From a bacterium (GTDB lineage: Bacteria > Electryoneota > RPQS01), in contig JAHIZR010000228.1 of the NCBI GenBank assembly GCA_018814465.1, positions 1 through 64,000 on the forward strand: a stretch of 64,000 nucleotides of DNA. Direction: 5' to 3'. Below the pieces are notes generated by a model. That model saw nothing but the letters and a program-made list of their open reading frames with translations. It did not search any database and was not told the DNA's origin. This document shows positions 31,710 through 41,343 of this stretch, one piece after another; within the stretch, counting starts at the first letter, position 1, and each line of letters starts with the position of its first letter. The position numbers and the translations under genes were made by a program.

Positions 31710-34186
31710 GCGATAAAGTCCTCGGTATCATTCTCAAAGCGCAAACCGATATCGACGCCGCGGTCAACGAGCTGAAGTCGGGTTTGAAAGACGCCGAACG
31801 GCAGGCGGCCACCTCCGCTAAGAAGACGTCCGAAGAATACGAGCAAGCTTTCACGAAGATTCGCAACGCGAGCGCGATTGCGTTCGCGGCGGTCGGAGCA
31901 AGCATCGGGTTCGCGACAAATACCGCGATCAAGCAGGAAGACGCGGTAAACAAAGCGCGCGCGCAGGTGAGACTCGCGGGCGGCGATTGGGAAGCCTATG
32001 GCGACCAGGTGCTGAAAGCGGCCGCCGCGATTCAAGAACATTCGCGCTACGGCGATGAGGAATTATTACCCGTCTATGCGCGCATGGTCGCAATCACCGG
32101 CGACTATCAAGCCAGTCTTGAAAACCTGAATATCGTTGCCGACGCGGCGGCCGGACTTCAGATTGACATCTCGACTGCCGGAGATTACGTGGCGCGCGCC
32201 ATGACCGGGCAAGCCGAAATGCTGGGGCGACTACTGCCGTCGCTTCGCGAAAAACTCAAACTACTCGGCGAAGATGCGAGCGCTGAGCAGAAAGCCGCGC
32301 TCGCGATTCAGGAATTAGGCAGAATGTCAGGTTCCGCCGCCGCTGACGTGGAAACGGTCGGCGGAGCACTTAGCCAACTGAAGGCTACCGCTGGCGATAC
32401 GACAGAGGAGATCGGCAACGCCTTTCTACCTCTTATAAAAGACATGGCGAAGGAGTTGCGCTCTGTCGCAAAAGGCGTCGGCGAATGGGTGAAGGAACAT
32501 ACCGAGCTTGTAAAAGTGCTTGGCACCGGCGCAATCGTTACGACCGGATTTCTCGCCTTTACAACGAGCGCCGCGTTGATACTGCCGCGCATCGCCGCTG
32601 GAGTGGCGGCCTTTACGACGGCGGCGTCCGCGCTGACCGGCGTGCTGACATTTCAGACCGCCGCGCTATGGGGTAACTCGCTCGCGTGGAATGCCGTCGG
32701 CGTCGCGATGCTCTCCGTTCCCGGCTGGGGCTGGGCTCTGGCTGGAGTGGCTGCACTCGGTACTCTTGCATACGCTCTTTCTGATTTCGAGTACGAAGCA
32801 CAAGATACGCCGCAGAAGATCGAGGATATCAATGCCGCGCTAATCGCGATGAATCCCGCCGCTGCTGACGCCACGAGCGCCGTGCAAAACCTCGCGAAGA
32901 TCACGGCTGACGAATTTAACAAGCTCAAGGACGATAACGAGCTCACGCTGATCGGGGAAGAATTCAGCGAAACGACAAAACAAGCGATGAACGATGCTGC
33001 CGACGCCATCGCGGACTCTGGGCCGAAGGTACGCGAGGGTGCGTGGAAATTAGGCATTCAAGCCGGTGAAGCATGGAAGGAAGCGCTCGCCTCGCAAACG
33101 CAGTCGCTGAATGATGCGCTGGAATGGGAGGATAAGGGAGATTCGGGGCAAGGACTCGTCGCATCGGAAGCGGAGTCTATCGCCGCTTTAGAATCGCTTC
33201 AGGCTGACCATCTCAATTGGAAACGCGCGCAGGACAAGGCGTATCTCACCGAACGCCAAGCCCTGCTCAATCAAGCCCTCGCCGCCGGTGTGGACGCCGA
33301 AGCCGCCGCGCAGATCATCATGACCAGCAAGACGAACGAGCAAGCGCTCGCCCGTTTCGAGCTCTACCGGCAAGAGTATCAAGCCGTGCAAGACATGACC
33401 GCCGGAATGCAGAATGCGTTCCTGACCGGCATGCAGAGCATCACGGATGCGGAAATGACCGGCAAAGCGCGCCGCGAAGCGATCTGGAACAGCTACCGGG
33501 CGACGGTGATTCGGCAGATCGCGGAAAGCGTGAACAAGTTTATTTTCGGCGAAATGGCGAAGCGCGCGGCAATGGCGGCAACCGGCGTCGTCGCGAAGCA
33601 GCAAGTTGCCGAACAAGCCGCCGTCGAACACGCTAACGTCCTCAAATCCATCGCGCTGTCGGTCAAGGCTATCGCGGCGAAGATCTACTCCTTTTATGCC
33701 AGCATGGGGCCATTCGGACTCCCGCTCGCCGCCGCCACGGTCGCGGCGGCAATCGCGGCCATCCGCACCATCAAGCTGCAAACGGGCGGCATCGTGCCCG
33801 GCTCCGGTCGCGGTGATACCGTCCCGGCACTGCTCGAATCGGGTGAGTTCGTTGTCAATCGCTCCGCCACCAATCAATATCGCGCGTTGCTTGAACAAAT
33901 CAATTTCGGAAGCTTGCGCCGCCCGTCCGCCTCGGCGCCCGCCGAATACGCCTATGCCAATCGCGTGGCGCGCAACGAAGCGCAACTTGCGCAAGCCGTC
34001 GCTTCCGGCGCGCTCCCGTCAACAGCCGCCGAGCAATCGCACGTCAGCATGGAGATTCATCTGGATCGCGATACGAACGAACGCGATGTCGCGCGCATCA
34101 AGCATCTGCTCGACACGCACGTCGTCGAAGCCGTCGAAGCGGCGATTGACCGCGGCGCGTTCCGGCGGAGGTTCGCATTCTCATGA
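31706..34186 (+). CDS. Tape measure protein
   Basis: 826 aa. The protein sets tail length. N-terminal coiled coil (IDAAVNELKSGLKDAERQAA), a conserved YARMVAITGDYQASLENLN/TAGDYVARAMTGQAEMLGRL domain, hydrophobic segments about 265-350 (ALTGVLTFQTAALWGNSLAW) and 640-690, and a C-terminal GGIVPGSGRGDTVPALLESG motif found at the end of many tape measures. Overlaps by 4 bp on both sides. The hydrophobic stretches could form the channel used in DNA injection. Confidence 0.93.
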   Translation: MSDKVLGIILKAQTDIDAAVNELKSGLKDAERQAATSAKKTSEEYEQAFTKIRNASAIAFAAVGASIGFATNTAIKQEDAVNKARAQVRLAGGDWEAYGDQVLKAAAAIQEHSRYGDEELLPVYARMVAITGDYQASLENLNIVADAAAGLQIDISTAGDYVARAMTGQAEMLGRLLPSLREKLKLLGEDASAEQKAALAIQELGRMSGSAAADVETVGGALSQLKATAGDTTEEIGNAFLPLIKDMAKELRSVAKGVGEWVKEHTELVKVLGTGAIVTTGFLAFTTSAALILPRIAAGVAAFTTAASALTGVLTFQTAALWGNSLAWNAVGVAMLSVPGWGWALAGVAALGTLAYALSDFEYEAQDTPQKIEDINAALIAMNPAAADATSAVQNLAKITADEFNKLKDDNELTLIGEEFSETTKQAMNDAADAIADSGPKVREGAWKLGIQAGEAWKEALASQTQSLNDALEWEDKGDSGQGLVASEAESIAALESLQADHLNWKRAQDKAYLTERQALLNQALAAGVDAEAAAQIIMTSKTNEQALARFELYRQEYQAVQDMTAGMQNAFLTGMQSITDAEMTGKARREAIWNSYRATVIRQIAESVNKFIFGEMAKRAAMAATGVVAKQQVAEQAAVEHANVLKSIALSVKAIAAKIYSFYASMGPFGLPLAAATVAAAIAAIRTIKLQTGGIVPGSGRGDTVPALLESGEFVVNRSATNQYRALLEQINFGSLRRPSASAPAEYAYANRVARNEAQLAQAVASGALPSTAAEQSHVSMEIHLDRDTNERDVARIKHLLDTHVVEAVEAAIDRGAFRRRFAFS

Positions 34187-34584
34187 TCTTCACTTACGGC
34201 GCGACCGTGCTGCTCCTGCCCGCGAACCGCTATAACAATCAATATCCGGGCTTCAAGCCGAACGTGACGGCGGACGTAGCCGCCGATGGCAGCGTCGTCG
34301 CGTATAACGGCCCGTTCACGGAAACGCTCGTCAATATCAGATTGCGCTTGAAGAGCGCGCAGCTCGCGAGTCTGCGCGCGTTCTTTATCGACACGGTCAA
34401 TTGGGCGGCGCTGGAATTTCAAATGACGCCGGACAGCGGGATCGATCTCGGCGGCGGCGTTAATCAGCCGCAGAACGTCCGCCTCTGGCAAGAGACGTAC
34501 GCCGAAGTGCCGCTGGCCTACGGCATCTGGGAAGTCGCGTTCGTGCTGCGCGGTCTGCTGCCGCCTTCCGGAGGCGGCTCCTAA
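34183..34584 (+). CDS. Minor tail protein (distal-tail-like)
   Basis: 133 aa, overlapping the tape measure gene by 4 bp and the large tail protein gene by 1 bp (TAATG). Beta-rich (ETLVNIRLRLKSAQLASLRAF, ALEFQMTPDSG, YGIWEVAFVLRG), the profile of lambda gpM-like or small distal tail proteins at this position. Confidence 0.7.
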   Translation: MIFTYGATVLLLPANRYNNQYPGFKPNVTADVAADGSVVAYNGPFTETLVNIRLRLKSAQLASLRAFFIDTVNWAALEFQMTPDSGIDLGGGVNQPQNVRLWQETYAEVPLAYGIWEVAFVLRGLLPPSGGGS

Positions 34585-37484
34585 TGGCCCGCGCACTCTC
34601 CGCCAATGTCGCCACCGGAATTCAAGGCGGCAACGCCGTTCCGATCTGGCTGATCAACGCCACGGCGCGGCGCAAGAGCGACGGCGCGACCGTCGCGTTC
34701 AAATGGAGCACGGCGGCAGACAGCGGCCTCTCCGAGTTCACCACCGGGCGCATCGCGCAAGGCGGCTTGAAACCGGTCAAGTTTCGCTGCGACGTCACGC
34801 ACGGCGGCAATATCGCCGACGTGGATCCGTGGGGTTTCGACCTGCTCAACGGCGATGCTTTCTGGGCGAATACGCTCAGCGGCTATCAATTCGAGAACCG
34901 CCCGGTTGAACTACGGCTGATCTTCGGGCGCGTCCCCGGCGTGTCCTGGGACAACGCCGCGCCCGTCTTCACCGGCTATACCGAAGATCTCGGCATCACG
35001 CCGCGGCGCATCGCTTTTCAATGCGTCGGCAGCTGGCACGCCGTGCATCGCGAACTCCCGAAGGAGCTCGTCGCGGGGATCGACTCCATCGAACTGGTCA
35101 AAGGCAAGCAGGGTTTTCCGAAGCAGCTGATTTACGGCGATTATAATTATCGAGCGATCAACCGCGACGGCTTAGGCTATTTCCCCTCGCCCTCCGGTCT
35201 CGTCCATTACGGCTTGCGCGACGTCTGCAAAGTCGATCTGATCTCGCATAAGGAAATCCTCTACGCCGATCACGAATTGCATACCGCGCATCTCGGCTAT
35301 GAGGGCGGGGGAACCGACAGCATCCGGCTCTACAAGCAGGAGTCGGTCGTCAACGGTTTCGTTTCCTGCCAGTCGCAGATCGACACGACGCAGGACTACT
35401 TTCACGGCGAGCGCGGCTACCACGGACAAGACGTGCTGCAATTGTTTTACGCCGACGAGATCAGTCATGTCCCAGCGGTGGATGCCGCACACAGCTCGAT
35501 TCAGAACCCCGCCTATTGCACGGACGAGGAGATCGGCAATTTCGCCATTTTCAAGCAAGCCGGAAGCAGCGCGAACTGCCTCAAGCTCGTGTTTCGCGAA
35601 AAAAGCGGCTGCAGCGGGTTGACATGGCACAATCTGATCCTGTACTGCACGCGGGACGGCGACGATCCGCTCTATTGCGAAATCAGCATGGCCGGCAAAG
35701 CCTCGCTCGGCCCGCTGCCGATCACGACCTACGGCAGCAACAACGTCTTCGCTGTCGATTTGTCCGACTGGAATTTCGATGATGCGGATCCGCCGGAGCC
35801 GCTGCCCGATCCGGGCGTGCTCAGCGCGGACGTAATCGTCAAGCTCTGGGGCGAGCAGAGCGGCGGCTCGTTCAGCAACATTTATCTGCACCACGTCACG
35901 CTTAACACGCCACGCAATACGCTCGGCAGTCAAGGCGGACGCCGCGCCGAATCCGGCGATGTCTATGCCTGCGTGAAAGGCCGCAAGTTCAACGCCTGGA
36001 TCGACGCCCCGAACCACGTCAACGCGCGGAACGCGGGCGAGTTGATTCAGAATCCTGCTTATATCATCGAATCCCTGCTCGTCGATGAATGTCACCGGAC
36101 GCCCGCGAATCTGGCCCGGGCTATCAGTTTCAACAGCGTGGCGGGGCTCTTCTGCTCTCACAACGACCTGCTGGCGTTCACGAGCAAATTTGCATTCGCC
36201 TGCTGGGTCTATCTGCCGTCCGCCCCGGCTTCAGTTTGCCCGCTGCTCCAAAAAAGCGGCACCATCGCTTGGCCGTACCGCTGGGCAATTGGCTCTGACC
36301 GTAAACCGTTTGTAGCCATAGGAAACGGAACTACTCAAACATCGTTCACGGCCACGAATGCTGTTCCGCTCAGCACGTGGACGCACATCGCGGTGGTTTA
36401 TGACGGCAGTGCGCTTTATCACTACCTGAACGGCGCTCCGAACGGATCGCTGTCCGTTGCGCAAGCGGTCGCGGATGGCGGCGACGCCTTCTGGATCGGC
36501 TTCAACGGCTCCGTCTATGCGAATTGCCGCCTGGACGAACTGAAAGTCTGGGCAACTTCCAAGAACAGCGCTGAGATTGCGGCGGATTACAACAGCAACA
36601 ACGGCGTCTTCGGCCAACCGGAGCAAGACCTCGTGCTGCTGTTTCACTTCGACGAAGGCCAAGGCCGCGACCTCCGCGACTGGGCGGAATCCGGCTTGCG
36701 CTTCGGCCTGTCCCCCGCCAGCGGCGCGAGCTTCGTCACCGGCAAAGTCAACGCGCCCCGGCAACTCCACGAACTCAGTTTCGACACCTGCGCGCTCGCC
36801 CGCGAGTCGTGGAAGTTCGCCGGCGCCATCGCCGAAACTCAGAACAGCCGCGACGTCATCAAGGACATCTGCTACGAAGCGGGCTACGCCTACCTGACCC
36901 GCGCCGACGGACTCGAAGGCGTCGTCCAGATCGAACCGACGACCTCGCTCGGCTTCATCAGCGTAAGCGACGCGCTCATGGAGCGCGGCGGTAAGCAAAC
37001 GACGCTAACCGTCGGGCGGGCGAAGCAGCAGGACGTCTACAACGAGTTCGTCTTGAAATACCGCAAGCTCGGCAACGACTACGACGGCGTCAAATACGTC
37101 ATCAATCCGCTCGCCGGACAATACTCCGACCGCTGCAGCAACCTGTCCTCCGACGGCAGTACCTACTGGCTGAAGTGCCGCAGTTGCTACGTCGAACTCA
37201 ATACCGTGCGGCGCTGGATCTACGAAGCCAAGTGGATCCGCGAGGACGCCACCGCCGAGGCGTTTCTGAAATTTATGATCGCGCGGCTTGCGCGCCGCCC
37301 GTGGACGGTGAAATTCGAAACGTCGCTGAAACGGCTCGCCGACGAACTCCTCGATAACTGGAAAATCAACGTGAACGACTTGCCGACCGGCATTCGCAAT
37401 TTCGCGCACTTCAAACTCATCGAACAAACCATCGACCCGAACACGAATCGCCTCAGCGAAACGTGGGTGGATGTCGGCGTTTAA
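34584..37484 (+). CDS. Large tail-tip protein with LamG-type domain
   Basis: 966 aa. The N-terminal 200 residues look like a tail-hub module. Residues about 510-690 hold a concanavalin/LamG lectin fold (FAFACWVYLPSA, WTHIAVVYDGSALYHYLNG, CRLDELKVWATSKNSAEI, LVLLFHFDEGQG), a usual carbohydrate-binding domain. The last 250 residues return to a hub-like fold (GLEGVVQIEPTTSLGFISVS). It is the only large tail-tip protein seen, so it is the best candidate for the receptor-binding or cell-surface adhesion part. No separate tail fibre gene is present. Confidence 0.8.
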   Translation: MARALSANVATGIQGGNAVPIWLINATARRKSDGATVAFKWSTAADSGLSEFTTGRIAQGGLKPVKFRCDVTHGGNIADVDPWGFDLLNGDAFWANTLSGYQFENRPVELRLIFGRVPGVSWDNAAPVFTGYTEDLGITPRRIAFQCVGSWHAVHRELPKELVAGIDSIELVKGKQGFPKQLIYGDYNYRAINRDGLGYFPSPSGLVHYGLRDVCKVDLISHKEILYADHELHTAHLGYEGGGTDSIRLYKQESVVNGFVSCQSQIDTTQDYFHGERGYHGQDVLQLFYADEISHVPAVDAAHSSIQNPAYCTDEEIGNFAIFKQAGSSANCLKLVFREKSGCSGLTWHNLILYCTRDGDDPLYCEISMAGKASLGPLPITTYGSNNVFAVDLSDWNFDDADPPEPLPDPGVLSADVIVKLWGEQSGGSFSNIYLHHVTLNTPRNTLGSQGGRRAESGDVYACVKGRKFNAWIDAPNHVNARNAGELIQNPAYIIESLLVDECHRTPANLARAISFNSVAGLFCSHNDLLAFTSKFAFACWVYLPSAPASVCPLLQKSGTIAWPYRWAIGSDRKPFVAIGNGTTQTSFTATNAVPLSTWTHIAVVYDGSALYHYLNGAPNGSLSVAQAVADGGDAFWIGFNGSVYANCRLDELKVWATSKNSAEIAADYNSNNGVFGQPEQDLVLLFHFDEGQGRDLRDWAESGLRFGLSPASGASFVTGKVNAPRQLHELSFDTCALARESWKFAGAIAETQNSRDVIKDICYEAGYAYLTRADGLEGVVQIEPTTSLGFISVSDALMERGGKQTTLTVGRAKQQDVYNEFVLKYRKLGNDYDGVKYVINPLAGQYSDRCSNLSSDGSTYWLKCRSCYVELNTVRRWIYEAKWIREDATAEAFLKFMIARLARRPWTVKFETSLKRLADELLDNWKINVNDLPTGIRNFAHFKLIEQTIDPNTNRLSETWVDVGV

Positions 37485-37507
37485 CTATTCTGCGGAGCAC
37501 ACAGCCT

Positions 37508-37804
37508 ATGGAATGGAATGCAATTTCAGCGCTCGGTCCGGTCGGATTATGCGCGGCGGTCATCGTCTATCTGTTTCTCAAGTACCCGCCGCGTTCCGAC
37601 AAGGACGCGGGGAAACAGTTTGCCGCGCTCTATGACGAACTGCGCGACGATCGCGAGGAAGCCATGCGTCAGCAGCGCGAAATCTTCGACCGCTATATCA
37701 ACCTCATGGAACGGCAGTCGGTGATTCTGGATCGCATCAGCGCGCGGCTCGAAGATCACATCGTTGAAGCTCGCCGCGAATGGGATCGGCGCAAGAATCA
37801 GTAG
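37508..37804 (+). CDS. Membrane protein with coiled coil, holin/spanin-like
   Basis: 98 aa starting at ATG 37508. One N-terminal transmembrane segment (GPVGLCAAVIVYLFLK) followed by a charged coiled coil to the end. Size and place at the end of the tail operon fit a lysis accessory or small holin-type protein. Confidence 0.6.
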   Translation: MEWNAISALGPVGLCAAVIVYLFLKYPPRSDKDAGKQFAALYDELRDDREEAMRQQREIFDRYINLMERQSVILDRISARLEDHIVEARREWDRRKNQ

Positions 37805-37813
37805 GAGAATCTC

Positions 37814-38293
37814 ATGCTGAAAAAGCTCTGGAAAAAATGCAACGGCAAGAAGCTCTGGACGGCGATATCCGTCGCGCTCGGCTACGGCGTCGGTATCGCC
37901 CGCGCCCGCTTCCCTTACCTCCCTTGGGACGAAATAATTATCCCCATCCTCTTGTCGCTCGGCGTGATCGGAGCCGGGCACAAGGTCGTTAAAACCCGAT
38001 CACAGAACAGGAGAAACGACATGAAGAACATTATCGACTCACTGCTGCCGCTGATTCTGCCGATGATCGCGGACTACGCCGACGGCGCCCTGCCTGAAGG
38101 CCCGAAGCGCTGGCTCTACGTCCAGATCGTCTCGCTCGGCACCGAAGGCCAAGCCTGGGTCCAAAAGACGCAGACCAGCCTCGACGACGCCGCGTGGCAG
38201 GCCTTCCTCGCGGAAGCCAAGCAGGAGTTCACGGAAGCCGGGCTCCCGGATTTCCCGGAGAAGCTCGACGCGTTCGTCAAGTTCGCGGCCTGA
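37814..38293 (+). CDS. Holin-like membrane protein with C-terminal extension
   Basis: 159 aa. Residues 10-60 have two hydrophobic stretches (WTAISVALGYGVGIA, IIIPILLSLGVIGAG) typical of a phage holin. Residues 70-159 (MKNIIDSLLPLILPMIADYA, then AWQAFLAEAKQEFTEAGLPD) look like a second small protein. An in-frame ATG at 38021 (residue 70) has the strong site AGGAGA at 38009-38014, so the second half may also be made separately. Last gene before the terminator. Confidence 0.65.
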   Translation: MLKKLWKKCNGKKLWTAISVALGYGVGIARARFPYLPWDEIIIPILLSLGVIGAGHKVVKTRSQNRRNDMKNIIDSLLPLILPMIADYADGALPEGPKRWLYVQIVSLGTEGQAWVQKTQTSLDDAAWQAFLAEAKQEFTEAGLPDFPEKLDAFVKFAA

Positions 38294-38318
38294 GTCGAGT
38301 CGACTTGCTGACAAACAG

Positions 38319-38349
38319 AACCGCCCGGGAACACTTCCCGGGCGGTTTT
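38319..38349 (+). terminator. Strong Rho-independent terminator at the prophage right end
   Basis: A perfect 13-bp stem AACCGCCCGGGAA / TTCCCGGGCGGTT (38319-38331 and 38335-38347) with a 3-base loop and a T-run on the plus strand. It ends the phage late transcript 24 bp before the convergent host gene's stop. Confidence 0.92.
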
Positions 38350-38373
38350 CTAATCTAATCGAACAAGCAGCGC

Positions 38374-41328
38374 TTACCGCATCAATACCATCTTCTTCGC
38401 ATCAACGAAGTTGCCGGCTTCCATGCGGAAGATATAGAGTCCGGACGCGACATCGTGACCCGCACTATTCTTGCTATTCCACGTCACAGTATATGTTCCT
38501 GCGACATGAATGTTGTCAAGCAAAGTAGCAACTCGTTGTCCGAGCGTATTGTAAACATTGATTCGAACATGAGTATTTTCGGGGATATCGTAACGAATCT
38601 GCGTCGTCGGATTGAACGGGTTGGGGTAGTTCTGATAGAGGGCGAACCTATCAGGGATCGCGTTGTCCCAATTCGACGGTCTTGATCCTTCGATTGTGCC
38701 TAACAAACCGATCAGATACTGTTCCCTCGTGAGTCCCTCTTCGAGGGATTCGATTCGCATCGATTGTGGAATTCGATTCGCGAAAGACTCGTCAAGGCTA
38801 CCATCATCCCAGTCAATGCTCCCCGCAGCCATTTGAACCAGATTCAGATCTGTCGCCACAAAAATAGAATCCTCAAACGCCAGACTGTCTTCCAGCAATT
38901 CAGCACAAAGATTAAGGGCGGATTCGAAAGCGTTTTTGTTCACGTAATAATTGACGAGAATTCGCTTACCGTGCAGTACGGCATCATAGGATGCACCATG
39001 TTGAGCGATCAACGCATTAATATAGCTCGGAATCCACTCTTCGCCTTCAATAAGATGCACGTCCGTAGTCACGAGGCGGCTTGCCGCGCTCCAGATAGTT
39101 GACGGATCTTGCGCATGTTCGATCACGTAAAGATACAATGCCTGTGCTTCAGCAAACATCTCTTCATTTTCCAGATCGATAGCGTAAAGGAGCGTATCTA
39201 CAATCAATGAGTCTTCATCGAGCGTATGTCCCGATCTGCCTGCTGTCGGTCCCGGCTGGATGCTCGATGTTCCACTTCCGCAGACACCATACGGAGTCGG
39301 AGATGGACTTGAAAAATCCCAATAGGAAGCATCAGAAGGTCTGAAATAGTTGATCTCAGGGGTCACGTTCCAATACTGAATGATTGCTATAAACTGCGAT
39401 ACAAAAGGCGGGTAGTCTACCCAGCTCATGTATTTGATTTCGTGCGAATTATTCTGGATAAAATCGTTAGGTCGCTTGAGGAGCACAGGAAGAGGTCCCT
39501 TGCCTTGAAAAACCAGTAAGTAATCCGAGTCATCGCGGAACTCGTTAGCATAATTCTCTGAATTCTCCTGTCCAAACACTGGATTGCAGCCGGTCGCGGA
39601 ATAAACTGTCGTCCTATAGGTCGAGGTTTCAGATGCGAGATCTTGGAATCGACAGCAGGTGAAATACGGATTGCAGGTTTCCGTATTCAGCATGACTCCA
39701 TATTTGCTGGCTTCGCCTTCGAATAGACATTTGTCGAATGAACCTGATGTTTTTGAGATGTAAGTATTCGCATAGCTACAATTACGAACCGTCGTGTTGT
39801 TGATTTTGACGTAACAGTTGCTGGTTTGTAGACCGGGCAGACCCTCGATATTCTCGATCAGACATTCGCTTACATATTGCGTTTCCTTTGGGCTTCCAGT
39901 GAGTAAAAGTCCTCTCCCGTCGAATTGACAATAAACGATCGAAACCGGATGTGACAATGAGGTCGGAATAGGTTTATCGGTGTAAATGGCTGCCTTTGCA
40001 CTTGCGTTTATGAACCTGGCTCCTTCAATCGAAACCTCTCCATTCACTTCCATGCAGTACCACTTTTCGCCTTCATCCATGGCGTCGAAGGTTACCATCT
40101 TCGAGGGAGTCCCATTCACGATCAAGGTTGCGCCTTGATCGACAATGAATGTGACATCCTGATCGAGTAAGACTTCGACTCCCGCGTCGATTACAAGCTG
40201 TTCGCCCGGCCTGACTGCATAATTGCTTGTGATGTATATGGGTGAATGGCTGATTGTCCAATGATCGGATGGATAAACCATCGGGTTGTCGAAGGAATGC
40301 CCGTTGACGCTATAGGATTCTATTTTCCAGCCATAAGATGGATCCAACGCGAAGCGGACAAGAATTAGGCGACCACAGACTTCTCGAATATGAACGACCG
40401 GCTCAACCAGTTCTACTTCATTTCGCGTGGCTTGACTGAACGTATCAAACCGATCCCAAAGATAGAGTTTCTGCTGAAATCGGTTGAAGCCGATAACACC
40501 TAAGCCTTGGATGATGGCGGATTCATGTACGTTCATCCCATCGAAATCGTTGGACAACGCGAGTGCTTGAGATTCGAGTGAAATCGCAGGATTTGAATTG
40601 CCGGCGATCAAATGATCAACGCGTTCGCTGCCTCCGTCACTAACATACAGATTAATGCGGTTATTGCTGTCCACAAAGCCCGAGATATCGCTCAACCACT
40701 GATAACCGTCGTCGAATACTCCGGGATGTCCATAGGATGCGAGAATACTACCATTCAAATCTGTGCGAAAGATTGACTTGGCATTCTCATCAACGATGAA
40801 TAGACTGCCATTCTCATAGTGAATCCCGATTGGTCTTGTGATCAAGGGATTTGTGATGGCACTCTCGTATCGAAATTTGCCCGTGATTCCATCGAATTTG
40901 TAAATACCGATGGTTGCGCCACCGCGGAATACAACCGCGACACGGTCATCCTGCGGACTGAAGTAGGTTTGATTCTGAATCTTGCACAGGGCGCGGGGAT
41001 AGTTAAGGTTTTCCGGAATCAGACAAGAGCGCGCAACATCTTCGCGCTCTAAGGGTGCGTCGTGTTTTATGCGAAAGCATGTAAACAATGTCCAACTGTC
41101 TTCCAATACAACAACACGATAGTCGGCGGGCGAGAGCTTTAAGACTTCGATGTCCACCGGATGCATGATACCGAGATCCGTGGAATCAGTGATTTCGAAT
41201 AGCCATTCAGACGAAATCTCGCTCAAGCCCGGAATACCGAACATGTTTTCCTCACGATCCAGCGTAATCGTTGCTTGAGCTTGGATCGTAAGCAGCACTA
41301 GCAAGGTCAATGTGATATATCTCTTCAT
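38374..41328 (-). CDS. Secreted beta-helix protein with type IX sorting domain
   Basis: 984 aa. Signal peptide MKRYITLTLLVLLTIQAQA. Residues 100-340 have beta-propeller/NHL-like strands (SLFIVDENAKSIFRTDLNGS, INLYVSDGGSERVDHLIAG). Residues about 370-650 hold a right-handed beta-helix with repeated turns (LVIDAGVEVLLDQDVTFIVD, MEVNGEVSIEGARFINA), then a helical region. The C-terminus is the FCB sorting domain (FALYQNYPNPFNPTTQIRYD ... GLYIFRMEAG) that sends proteins through a type IX system and anchors them. Last of a three-gene leftward unit, 15 bp after the 305-aa gene. AGGGGA ribosome-binding site. Function unknown; extracellular. Confidence 0.88.
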   Translation of the reverse strand: MKRYITLTLLVLLTIQAQATITLDREENMFGIPGLSEISSEWLFEITDSTDLGIMHPVDIEVLKLSPADYRVVVLEDSWTLFTCFRIKHDAPLEREDVARSCLIPENLNYPRALCKIQNQTYFSPQDDRVAVVFRGGATIGIYKFDGITGKFRYESAITNPLITRPIGIHYENGSLFIVDENAKSIFRTDLNGSILASYGHPGVFDDGYQWLSDISGFVDSNNRINLYVSDGGSERVDHLIAGNSNPAISLESQALALSNDFDGMNVHESAIIQGLGVIGFNRFQQKLYLWDRFDTFSQATRNEVELVEPVVHIREVCGRLILVRFALDPSYGWKIESYSVNGHSFDNPMVYPSDHWTISHSPIYITSNYAVRPGEQLVIDAGVEVLLDQDVTFIVDQGATLIVNGTPSKMVTFDAMDEGEKWYCMEVNGEVSIEGARFINASAKAAIYTDKPIPTSLSHPVSIVYCQFDGRGLLLTGSPKETQYVSECLIENIEGLPGLQTSNCYVKINNTTVRNCSYANTYISKTSGSFDKCLFEGEASKYGVMLNTETCNPYFTCCRFQDLASETSTYRTTVYSATGCNPVFGQENSENYANEFRDDSDYLLVFQGKGPLPVLLKRPNDFIQNNSHEIKYMSWVDYPPFVSQFIAIIQYWNVTPEINYFRPSDASYWDFSSPSPTPYGVCGSGTSSIQPGPTAGRSGHTLDEDSLIVDTLLYAIDLENEEMFAEAQALYLYVIEHAQDPSTIWSAASRLVTTDVHLIEGEEWIPSYINALIAQHGASYDAVLHGKRILVNYYVNKNAFESALNLCAELLEDSLAFEDSIFVATDLNLVQMAAGSIDWDDGSLDESFANRIPQSMRIESLEEGLTREQYLIGLLGTIEGSRPSNWDNAIPDRFALYQNYPNPFNPTTQIRYDIPENTHVRINVYNTLGQRVATLLDNIHVAGTYTVTWNSKNSAGHDVASGLYIFRMEAGNFVDAKKMVLMR

Positions 41329-41343
41329 GGGTTTCCCCTATTG

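Larger units (their letters stand above)
2591..38350. mobile_element. Prophage, siphovirus-type (boundaries approximate)
   Basis: From the repressor region to the terminator after the holin-like genes the DNA is a continuous phage genome. It has a leftward repressor, a rightward early promoter, replication and recombination genes, then terminase, portal, head, connector, tail tube, chaperones, tape measure, tail tip and lysis-type genes in the usual order. The block is visibly richer in G+C than the flanks. The gpF-like head protein and protease/scaffold/capsid region resemble Mu-type head modules, while the long-tail genes (tube, G/GT chaperones, tape measure, no sheath) suggest a non-contractile tail. 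No integrase, transposase or flanking duplication was recognised, so both ends are estimates: left between darT and the repressor, right within 38294-38373. Confidence 0.9.

Noticed and set aside
35172..36998. Long minus-strand frames (329 and 255 aa) opposite the large tail gene
   Set aside because: Shadow frames without motifs or ribosome-binding sites; the plus strand holds the LamG tail protein.
2591..38350. Mu-like transposable prophage
   Set aside because: Head genes resemble Mu (F, protease/scaffold, T), but no MuA/MuB, no terminal repeats and no 5-bp duplication were seen, and the tail genes are of the non-contractile type.
654..38374. Shared octamer CAGCGCTT near the left end (about 690) and right end (about 38370) as att sites
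   Set aside because: Eight bases are expected by chance over this distance, and no longer match or insertion context supports it.
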